64,000 nucleotides of DNA, taken from NCBI GenBank assembly GCA_038380435.1, contig JAWZYU010000124.1, positions 558,001-622,000 of the forward strand. The letters are read 5' to 3'. The position numbers and the translations under genes were made by a program. Positions 1 to 6,604 of the stretch are shown here, piece by piece. Under the pieces are notes generated by a model that saw only the letters and a program-made list of their open reading frames with translations, did no database searches and had not been told where the DNA came from. This DNA is from Ryuthela nishihirai. Its lineage: Eukaryota > Arthropoda > Arachnida > Araneae > Heptathelidae. Within the stretch, counting starts at the first letter, position 1; each line of letters opens with the position of its first letter.

Positions 1-168
1 ACATTTAAATTTTTTTTTTTTTATTTTTGAACATTTAAATATTTTTTTTTTTGGTTTTTTGATTTTCACTTAATTCTTCTTTCAGTTTTTCCTGTTTAGG
101 ATGCCAAACCCTTCCCGGACATGGCAGTCAGTCCCGGAAGGGGAGGCCGCTTCCCGATAGCTGCGACA

Positions 169-1560
169 TCACACTGCGGTGGTGAAGACGTCGAGCCGTT
201 CCTTGAGCGACGCTGCCGCCCGACCCCTCCTCTGGATCAAGACAGCAGAGACGTGCAAGGCGACGCCGAAGGCCGTGGCCACACACATCTTCGATCCCAT
301 GAAGAGCAGGACTGCGCGGTCGCCACCGGTGGACCGGAGCAGTCCTGCCACGGGAGGGTAGATGAGGTTGGCCACTCCCTGGAAGAGCCGCACCAGGGTG
401 AAGGTGCCGTTCATGTTGTCGACTCCGTGATTCGAGCTAAGCAGGAGGGGGATCAGGATGGTCCACACTCCGGTTCCCACTCCTGCGGCGACGGAGGCAA
501 CAACAAGCTGCCAGTACTCGCGGCAGAAAGGCAGTGAGATGACGGCTGCAGCCGAGACGGAGACGGCCGCGATGTATTCGGCCGTCCTCGGCAGGGGAGA
601 GCGGCTGGCGAGAAGACCATACGAGAGGCGCACGACCAGGTCGCCGGCAGCAGAGTAGGCGAGAAGCAGCATGGCACTGCTCTTCTCGATCCCCAGCGAC
701 TTGGCGTGCTGGGGAATGTAGTGCAGGAAGTGAGGGTTGCCCATACCCATCGCGAAGATGGAAGCGCTCGTGAGGAGGAACAGGCCGTCCGTGAGGAAAC
801 GGAGGGACAGCCTCTCGGCGACCACCTTCGCGCAGGATCTGGGTGCCAGCTCTCCAGCTTCCGCGGGGGTCACGACGACGGCATCGTTGCTGCCGCCGGC
901 GGGCACCTCGCGGAAGCGGCTCTCGGGCCGAACGAAGAGCAGGCCGCAGACTGCGATGAGCGTGAAGCAGCCGGCCAGCACGAGGAACGTGTAGTGCAGG
1001 CCGACCGCCAGCAGCAGCTCGTTGATCGCAGTGGGCAGGGCCATGGCCCCGAAGCAGCCTCCCGACAGGGCGACGGCCATCGCTGCCGGCCTCCGTGTCG
1101 TGAAGTACTTTCCAGTGCACACTATGCCGGTGGTGATGGCAAAGGATGCACCGACCCCCATGAGGCCTCCAATGGTACCTATGAGGAAGGAACCGGAGGT
1201 GGCCAGGTAGCTGAGGGCAAGGCCAGCGCTGCACAGCAATCCGCCCAGACACACGAGCGGCCTGTATCCGAAGGTAGACATGAGGATCCCTGTCACCGGT
1301 GAGAAGACCAGCGATAGGGTTCCTAGCAGCCCCGGGATCCAGGCCGCCTGGGACGGAGATGTATCAGGAAACTCCAGGAAGATCGCCACCTTCAGAGCGC
1401 TGAAGGACTTGACGAATCCTGAAAGGAGAAAGGTTATGAGAAAGCAGCCACCAGCGACGGCCCACCCGTATCCTCCATCGGGTGGAACCATCTTGGTGGC
1501 TGTGGTGGCGTTGGCACGCTCTTCCTCTACTCCCTTCGTCGCTGCAACTGGAACGGACAT
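169..1560 (-). CDS. SLC16/MCT-like major facilitator transporter, copy 1 (reference copy)
   Basis: A 463-residue polytopic membrane protein that probably moves a monocarboxylate or related small solute across a membrane, with proton coupling possible. The MCT signature before helix 1 is present as DGGYGW (residues 28-33). The second family motif, YF..RR, is at 152-157 at the start of helix 5. Helices run approximately 33-53, 72-92, 99-119, 126-148, 158-180, 190-210, then a cytoplasmic loop 211-255, then 257-279, 293-317, 326-343, 350-372, 385-408 and 417-441. Lys51 in helix 1 and the Asp307/Arg311 pair in helix 8 match, by my alignment from memory, the MCT1 residues Lys38, Asp309 and Arg313 that are needed for proton-lactate transport. 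Length is normal for the family. The start codon is preceded by CCACC (strong Kozak) and 21 nt upstream lies a splice acceptor. No intron interrupts the CDS, which is unusual for this family. The substrate cannot be assigned. Proximal AATAAA lies at 20-25. Confidence 0.93.
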   Translation of the reverse strand: MSVPVAATKGVEEERANATTATKMVPPDGGYGWAVAGGCFLITFLLSGFVKSFSALKVAIFLEFPDTSPSQAAWIPGLLGTLSLVFSPVTGILMSTFGYRPLVCLGGLLCSAGLALSYLATSGSFLIGTIGGLMGVGASFAITTGIVCTGKYFTTRRPAAMAVALSGGCFGAMALPTAINELLLAVGLHYTFLVLAGCFTLIAVCGLLFVRPESRFREVPAGGSNDAVVVTPAEAGELAPRSCAKVVAERLSLRFLTDGLFLLTSASIFAMGMGNPHFLHYIPQHAKSLGIEKSSAMLLLAYSAAGDLVVRLSYGLLASRSPLPRTAEYIAAVSVSAAAVISLPFCREYWQLVVASVAAGVGTGVWTILIPLLLSSNHGVDNMNGTFTLVRLFQGVANLIYPPVAGLLRSTGGDRAVLLFMGSKMCVATAFGVALHVSAVLIQRRGRAAASLKERLDVFTTAV

Positions 1561-1805
1561 GGTGGAATCCGGCTCAGGTCACTGCAAAAGAAGGAGAAAA
1601 AAAATTAATAATTAGAATTGGTAGAGCTAATATAAATCAGTAGTGCGTCGACTAAAGACCACTACAGACTATGCTGAAGAATACTGAACCAAAGAGTAAG
1701 CGAAAAGGTTACTATGAGGTAAAGTCGGGAGCTGGAAAACGCACGTCTGTAGCTGTCAGTGGTCGCAGAGCAAAGGGACGGGCGTTGCACTCAGTGGCAC
1801 GAGTT

Positions 1806-1885
1806 GTAAAACCCGTTGGCGTCAGGGGGAAAACCCAGGGGATTAGTAAAACCCGTTGGCGTCAGGGAGAAAACCCACGGGTTTA
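1806..1885. repeat. 40-bp direct tandem duplication in the intron
   Basis: Two adjacent 40-bp copies (1806-1845 and 1846-1885) share the core ACCCGTTGGCGTCAGGG and differ at a few positions near their ends. Present in every unit. The surrounding stretch 1620-2040 holds no recognisable gene. Confidence 0.85.
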
Positions 1886-2041
1886 CCTACTACCGGTCGT
1901 ACAAGGTTCGGGTTTCGCGCTGCCATCTATGTGCAAGCATGGGAACTAATTTTTCTTCACCTATCCCCATTTTTTTCCCTTGCTCCACCGAGTGGTACAT
2001 ATGTATATGTATATATTTTTTTTTATTTCATTTTTTCCAGC

Positions 2042-2051
2042 GTGACGTCAC
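2042..2051. promoter_or_regulatory. Perfect CRE palindrome GTGACGTCAC in the intron
   Basis: A full 10-bp palindrome containing TGACGTCA, the consensus for CREB/ATF bZIP dimers. A TATATAT stretch lies 20 bp away at 2070-2076. It may be an intronic enhancer or a second promoter. It is conserved in every unit, but so is almost everything else, so conservation here is not evidence of function. Confidence 0.4.
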
Positions 2052-2236
2052 CTGCAAACGAGACAGTGCTATATATGCGAGAAGAATATGGGGCAAGTAG
2101 AGTATGCACAAGTTTATTAAAGTTTATAAGATAACGATAGGAAATTTTAAAGTAATTTTCCTAATAAAATAAACAACCAGTACCAAATGTTTCTAAAATA
2201 ATTCAATACCAGATGTTTACCGATCGTCAAACTACT

Positions 2237-2242
2237 CACGTG
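2237..2242. promoter_or_regulatory. E-box CACGTG in the intron
   Basis: A canonical palindromic E-box for bHLH-zip factors (USF, Myc, MITF, SREBP or CLOCK type). It overlaps the alternative splice donor GTGAGT starting at 2239 on the minus strand. A 6-bp match is weak evidence by itself. Confidence 0.25.
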
Positions 2243-2554
2243 TTGACAATTCGATTTCGTTACCATCGTTGAAAGGTTGATAATAGACTTTTTTTTCTTG
2301 AAATTTCCGTCATATCTATCTATTCTACCAACGCATGGAACTCCAGAAGAGTTTATCAAATGTTGTTTTTGATCTAAATTGGGACTGATTTTGCTGTAGG
2401 AATCGTTTCCTCTGGCATAAACGTTAGAAAGGATCCAAATTAATATATTTTTGCCTTAACGAATAATGGAGAAAAAAATGTCGTTTATTTAAATAAAATA
2501 TCTCAGCTATTTTTGCCTAAATGAAACGGAAAATTTTCTTCTTATTAAATTCTT

Positions 2555-2650
2555 TCATTTGCTACAGTAAATAAGCCATTCTAGAGTAAATAAGCTATTA
2601 TATTAAGCTTATTTTGCTAGAGTAAATAAGCTTTCATTTGCTAGAGTAAT
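2555..2650. repeat. Cluster of short CTAGAGTAAATAAGC repeats
   Basis: Four copies of a CTANAGTAA core start at about 2562, 2581, 2617 and 2641, three of them followed by ATAAGC. Irregular spacing of 19, 36 and 24 bp suggests decayed local duplication. The rest of the intron from 2110 to 2870 is AT-rich and holds only a (TA)7 run at 2807-2820. Confidence 0.6.
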
Positions 2651-2879
2651 TTCTAACCGCTTGGGTGAAGTTACCTTTACGTTTTGCCCTGCTATGCTTG
2701 TTTGGGAAAAGCTTTTCTGAATATCCTTTAATTACTCTATATGATTTCGCAAACGTATATCAGTTTATAAGGGGACATCGTATTTTGAAGTTTTCCGATT
2801 TATTGGTATATATATATATAGTGTGAGGTAATTCTGTCGGAATAATTTTTCACTGCATAAGAAACTAACGGCTACTCAC

Positions 2880-2967
2880 CACACTTCCCTTAATTGTCCG
2901 GATGATTTTAGAGAGGTATAAAAGTGTAAAACTGAAAAATGAATCTAACACGGAAAAATCTAAATCT
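2880..2967 (-). other. Predicted non-coding first exon (5' UTR) of the transporter
   Basis: It is bounded on the 3' side by the donor G|GTGAGT at 2880/2879. The upstream limit is uncertain (about 2933 to 2967) and depends on which initiator is used. No ATG occurs on the minus strand between 2967 and 2880, so the leader would not compete with the main start. Confidence 0.35.
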
Positions 2968-2982
2968 GACAACAAAGGACAA

Positions 2983-2998
2983 CCTATATATGACGTAG
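2983..2998 (-). promoter_or_regulatory. Probable core promoter of the transporter: CRE-like site abutting a TATA box
   Basis: On the minus strand the sequence reads CTACGTCATATATAGG. ACGTCA is a CRE-type (ATF/CREB) core and TATATA follows directly at 2990-2985. A start site about 30 nt downstream would fall near 2955-2967. An initiator-like TCAGAT occurs at 2968-2963, and a closer match to the arthropod initiator, TCAGTT, at 2935-2930. A good splice donor follows at 2879. The site is present in all 13 units at a constant distance from the start codon. The placement is inference from motifs only, and no CAGE or RNA data are available. Confidence 0.4.
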
Positions 2999-3533
2999 CA
3001 ACGGTCTGCCCTACGCAACAGTACTCTCTGAAGGCTTTCATATCGTATATTATTTTCGCTGCGCAACAATTGGAATTCGAAAAAAACAATTGTTGTTCCT
3101 CAATTGTTATCGGTTGGCTTCGAAAAACGATGCTATGGATTCGTGGTTGTTTTACTCGGCCTTTGATCGAACGGAGACTTCCATTCCCTTTCCTTCCTGT
3201 CGACGGAGAATTTCAGAGCAAGTGTGTTATGCGATCCCTTTTTTTTTTGTCACACTATCGTTTTATTTCTTTTAGTTCTTCTGTAGGAGAGGGTCTATGG
3301 GTTGTGCGATCCATTTAGAGGTTCGATCGTGCCCATACCTGTGCTTTCCACAGACGTGAGTTATATGCTGTTTCTCCTAGAGTAGAGTGATTCACTGGAT
3401 TTTTTTTTTTTAAAGGTTTTCTAGGTTTTCCTTAGGAATTGGCATTATTCCTGGGATTTTATTTGCTCACTTGTTCCTACCGCTTGGGTCGTGTCGGTCT
3501 TTCTTACTTCTGAGCAGCACTTTTTTTGCACAC
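2999..3533. other. AT-rich upstream region, no gene recognised
   Basis: Just upstream of the predicted promoter. It contains a perfect 9-bp inverted repeat CAACAATTG / CAATTGTTG (3064-3072 and 3087-3095, 14-bp spacer) and T-runs near 3239-3248 and 3400-3411 that vary by one base between units. A plus-strand reading frame crosses part of it but is broken by T-run changes in two units, so I do not call a gene. Confidence 0.5.
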
Positions 3534-3912
3534 AATGGGCTAAAGGTCCAGGTCCCATAGACCACGAAGGCTCAGAGTAGGTTGGGGGGTACCCACTGGA
3601 TCACCCAGTGGGGGGACAAGATGGTAGACTCCCCTCAAGGCCATCCAGCGTGTTCTTTAACGTGCACAGGATATGGCCCTCCCGCACACGGAGCCACGGC
3701 CTAATGTCCCATCCGACGGACGGAGGTCATTCCAATACCATCGGTGTCCTCTACTGACCGCGGGTAGGGCGGAGATTAATGTAAACGCAGGAAGAGACTT
3801 ATGGGTGGAGGGTCACCAGCGTGTGAATTTACTTTTTAAGTGTTCTGACCTCCTCCTCCAACCCTTCGAACAAAATAACAGGGAGGTGTTTTGTGAATTG
3901 GGTTTCGATGCC
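3534..3912. repeat. GC-richer block, possible degenerate dispersed repeat
   Basis: Contrasts in composition with its AT-rich flanks. It contains a perfect 8-bp stem, CCCACTGG / CCAGTGGG, with a 5-nt loop (3592-3599 and 3605-3612). It also has the words TTCTTTAACGTGCAC and GTCCCATCCGACGGAC, which I remember as parts of widespread dispersed repeats in invertebrate genomes (ticks, molluscs and others). No transposase, reverse transcriptase, terminal repeats or target-site duplications are visible. Equivalent blocks start at 8577, 13622, 18667, 23709, 28753, 33796, 38841, 43886, 48930, 53973 and 59017. Confidence 0.4.
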
Positions 3913-4750
3913 GTGTGAAAATAATTTAATGTTTGGTGTATTCCCCCGCTCTAAGGGGAAGTGGTTATGTGGTTAGGGTGTAGGTGTCGCGTGAAATTTT
4001 TTCGGTGTACTCTCCCCCCTAACAGGAAGGGGTTATGTGGCTTGGTTTTAGGTAGCGTGTGAAAATTTTTTTGTGTATTCCCCCCCCCTCTAAGAGGAAG
4101 GGGTTATGTTGGTTGGGTGTAGGTATCGTGTGAAATTTTTTCGATGAACTCTCCCCCCCTAACAGGAAGGGGTCATGTCGGTTGGTTGTAGGTAGCTTGT
4201 GAAAATTTTTTGGTGTAATCCCACAGTCCAATAGGAAGGGGTTATTTGGGTTGGGTGTAGGTATCCTGTGAAAATTTTTCGGTGTACTCTCCCCCCCCAT
4301 AAGAGGAAGGGGTTATGTTGGTTGGTTGTAGGTAGCGTGTGAAATTTTTTTGGTGTATTCCCACCGTCCAAAAGGAAGGGGTTATGTGGATTAGGTGTAG
4401 GTATCGTGTGAAATTTTTTCGGTGTACTCTCCCCCCCATAAGAGGAAGGGGTTATGTTGGTTGGTTGTAGGTAGCGTGTGAAATTTTTTTGGTGTATTCC
4501 CACCGTCCAAAAGGAAGGGGTTATGTGGATTAGGTGTAGGTATCGTGTGAAATTTTTTCGGTGTACTCTCCCCCCCCCCCCTTCCATAAGAGGAAGGGGC
4601 TATGTGGGTTGGTTGTAGGTAGCGTGTGAAAATTTTTTGGTGTATTCCCACCGTCCAATAGGAAGGGGTTGTGTGAAATTTTTTCGGTGTATCCCCCCCT
4701 CCTCTAAGAGGAAGGGGTTATGTGGGTTGGGTGTCGAGGACCTGTGAATT
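3913..4750. repeat. Minisatellite of about 69-bp units (about 12 copies), unit 1
   Basis: About 12 units of 68 to 80 bp, the last two truncated or diverged. Each starts near GTGTGAAA, then has a T-run, GGTGTA, a C-rich run, GGAAGGGG and GGTTGTAGGTA. Two types alternate: one with GGTGTACTCT plus a C-run that ends in GTAGC, one with GGTGTATTCC that ends in GTATC. This gives a higher-order period of about 139 bp. The dimers at about 4270-4408 and 4409-4547 are almost identical, showing a recent local duplication. The variable C-run near 4570 is C12. Minus-strand frames stay open across the repeat because it has few stops; these are not genes. Confidence 0.92.
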
Positions 4751-5020
4751 ATTTTTTTTTCTTTTGTACCTTATTATGAAGTGTCGGGTGACTCTCAACT
4801 TCCCTTCACACTTTATCCAGGCTTAGGACTGGCAGCGCATTGCGCTGGCGTGTTTAAAAGTTGTCTGTCTCTCTGGTGGACTTGGTATCATAGCACAATG
4901 TGCAGAGTTTTACAACGACATAGAAAAAAGAATACAATGCACAGCAAAAGTGACATACAAACAATACAAACATACAGGAAACAGCGAGAGTGTCTTCTCT
5001 TTGCTTTTAAGAAATTTTTT
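4751..5020. other. Spacer downstream of the gene 3' end; contains a GT-rich element and a 15-bp palindrome
   Basis: No gene recognised. On the minus strand, about 50 to 90 nt beyond the last AATAAA of copy 2, there is a series of TGT words (about 4985-4950), which fits a GU-rich downstream element for 3'-end cleavage. CAGCGCATTGCGCTG at 4833-4847 is a 7-bp perfect dyad around one central base. Confidence 0.4.
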
Positions 5021-5095
5021 ATATTTTTTTTTTTTTATTTTTGAACATTTAAATTTTTTTTTTTTTATTTTTGAACATTTAAATATTTTTTTTTT
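5021..5095 (-). terminator. A-rich 3' UTR end with duplicated poly(A) signals (shown for copy 2)
   Basis: On the minus strand, AATAAA occurs at 5069-5064 and 5039-5034, about 145 and 175 nt past the stop codon of copy 2. Both lie in a 30-bp direct repeat of an A-run plus ATTTAAATGTTCAAAA. Cleavage just beyond the second signal is expected, given the TGT-rich stretch that follows. The same arrangement precedes every gene copy; in copy 1 only the proximal signal (25-20) lies inside the window. The A-runs could instead be the remnant of a retroposed poly(A) tail. Confidence 0.55.
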
Positions 5096-5212
5096 TGGTT
5101 TTTTGATTTTCACTTAATTCTTCTTTCAGTTTTTCCTGTTTAGGATGCCAAACCCTTCCCGGACATGGCAGTCAGTCCCGGAAGGGGAGGCCGCTTCCCG
5201 ATAGCTGCGACA

Positions 5213-6604
5213 TCACACTGCGGTGGTGAAGACGTCGAGCCGTTCCTTGAGCGACGCTGCCGCCCGACCCCTCCTCTGGATCAAGACAGCAGAGACGTGC
5301 AAGGCGACGCCGAAGGCCGTGGCCACACACATCTTCGATCCCATGAAGAGCAGGACTGCGCGGTCGCCACCGGTGGACCGGAGCAGTCCTGCCACGGGAG
5401 GGTAGATGAGGTTGGCCACTCCCTGGAAGAGCCGCACCAGGGTGAAGGTGCCGTTCATGTTGTCGACTCCGTGATTCGAGCTAAGCAGGAGGGGGATCAG
5501 GATGGTCCACACTCCGGTTCCCACTCCTGCGGCGACGGAGGCAACAACAAGCTGCCAGTACTCGCGGCAGAAAGGCAGTGAGATGACGGCTGCAGCCGAG
5601 ACGGAGACGGCCGCGATGTATTCGGCCGTCCTCGGCAGGGGAGAGCGGCTGGCGAGAAGACCATACGAGAGGCGCACGACCAGGTCGCCGGCAGCAGAGT
5701 AGGCGAGAAGCAGCATGGCACTGCTCTTCTCGATCCCCAGCGACTTGGCGTGCTGGGGAATGTAGTGCAGGAAGTGAGGGTTGCCCATACCCATCGCGAA
5801 GATGGAAGCGCTCGTGAGGAGGAACAGGCCGTCCGTGAGGAAACGGAGGGACAGCCTCTCGGCGACCACCTTCGCGCAGGATCTGGGTGCCAGCTCTCCA
5901 GCTTCCGCGGGGGTCACGACGACGGCATCGTTGCTGCCGCCGGCGGGCACCTCGCGGAAGCGGCTCTCGGGCCGAACGAAGAGCAGGCCGCAGACTGCGA
6001 TGAGCGTGAAGCAGCCGGCCAGCACGAGGAACGTGTAGTGCAGGCCGACCGCCAGCAGCAGCTCGTTGATCGCAGTGGGCAGGGCCATGGCCCCGAAGCA
6101 GCCTCCCGACAGGGCGACGGCCATCGCTGCCGGCCTCCGTGTCGTGAAGTACTTTCCAGTGCACACTATGCCGGTGGTGATGGCAAAGGATGCACCGACC
6201 CCCATGAGGCCTCCAATGGTACCTATGAGGAAGGAACCGGAGGTGGCCAGGTAGCTGAGGGCAAGGCCAGCGCTGCACAGCAATCCGCCCAGACACACGA
6301 GCGGCCTGTATCCGAAGGTAGACATGAGGATCCCTGTCACCGGTGAGAAGACCAGCGATAGGGTTCCTAGCAGCCCCGGGATCCAGGCCGCCTGGGACGG
6401 AGATGTATCAGGAAACTCCAGGAAGATCGCCACCTTCAGAGCGCTGAAGGACTTGACGAATCCTGAAAGGAGAAAGGTTATGAGAAAGCAGCCACCAGCG
6501 ACGGCCCACCCGTATCCTCCATCGGGTGGAACCATCTTGGTGGCTGTGGTGGCGTTGGCACGCTCTTCCTCTACTCCCTTCGTCGCTGCAACTGGAACGG
6601 ACAT
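5213..6604 (-). CDS. SLC16/MCT-like transporter, copy 2
   Basis: Encodes the same 463 residues as copy 1. Its predicted core promoter is at 8027-8042, its leader splice acceptor at 6626, and AATAAA signals at 5064-5069 and 5034-5039. The only substitution I noticed in this unit is non-coding: T to A at 7528, in the intron. Confidence 0.93.
   Translation of the reverse strand: MSVPVAATKGVEEERANATTATKMVPPDGGYGWAVAGGCFLITFLLSGFVKSFSALKVAIFLEFPDTSPSQAAWIPGLLGTLSLVFSPVTGILMSTFGYRPLVCLGGLLCSAGLALSYLATSGSFLIGTIGGLMGVGASFAITTGIVCTGKYFTTRRPAAMAVALSGGCFGAMALPTAINELLLAVGLHYTFLVLAGCFTLIAVCGLLFVRPESRFREVPAGGSNDAVVVTPAEAGELAPRSCAKVVAERLSLRFLTDGLFLLTSASIFAMGMGNPHFLHYIPQHAKSLGIEKSSAMLLLAYSAAGDLVVRLSYGLLASRSPLPRTAEYIAAVSVSAAAVISLPFCREYWQLVVASVAAGVGTGVWTILIPLLLSSNHGVDNMNGTFTLVRLFQGVANLIYPPVAGLLRSTGGDRAVLLFMGSKMCVATAFGVALHVSAVLIQRRGRAAASLKERLDVFTTAV

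Larger units (their letters stand above)
1582..2879 (-). other. Predicted 5'-UTR intron of the transporter (about 1.3 kb)
   Basis: The 3' end is very convincing on the minus strand: a CTAAT branch-point match (1615-1611, branch A at 1612), a T/C tract (about 1607-1586), then GCAG with the intron ending at 1582, 30 nt from the branch A. The exon continues with 21 nt to the ATG. The best donor upstream is G|GTGAGT at 2879. A second candidate (CAC|GTGAGT) at 2239 would give a shorter intron of about 660 bp. The length is the same in all units. If the species uses spliced-leader trans-splicing, the same acceptor could be a trans-splice site. Confidence 0.6.

Noticed and set aside
60..110. Plus-strand polypyrimidine tract followed by CAG and TAG near the gene 3' end
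   Set aside because: It resembles a splice acceptor only because the minus-strand 3' UTR is purine-rich; no plus-strand gene follows.
121..537. Plus-strand open frames antisense to the transporter (also 706-1302, 1280-1615 and their copies in other units)
   Set aside because: They lie opposite a GC-rich membrane-protein CDS, have low-complexity composition without a recognisable domain, and are explained by the codon composition of the real gene.
437..1252. 271-residue minus-strand frame overlapping the transporter
   Set aside because: Arg/His/Pro-rich shifted-frame shadow of the transporter CDS, with no domain.
1671..1949. 92-residue basic plus-strand frame inside the predicted intron (with related frames to 2134)
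   Set aside because: Part of it is the 40-bp tandem duplication read in frame. Several frames are open at once and none has a recognised domain or a clear promoter.
2902..3318. 138-residue plus-strand frame with a TATAAAAG at 2917-2924
   Set aside because: The TATA-like word lies after the start codon, the frame is cut to 127 residues by a T-run change in units 9 and 11, no family is recognisable, and it overlaps the predicted first exon and promoter of the transporter.
4019..4651. Repetitive minus-strand proteins rich in KNFHT/NPFLL motifs
   Set aside because: They are translations of the 69-bp minisatellite in several frames at once. Their lengths change from unit to unit with poly-C length, which a real gene would not tolerate.
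3913..4750. CRISPR-like array
   Set aside because: Monomers are contiguous and degenerate without unique spacers, no cas genes are present, and the sequence is eukaryotic.
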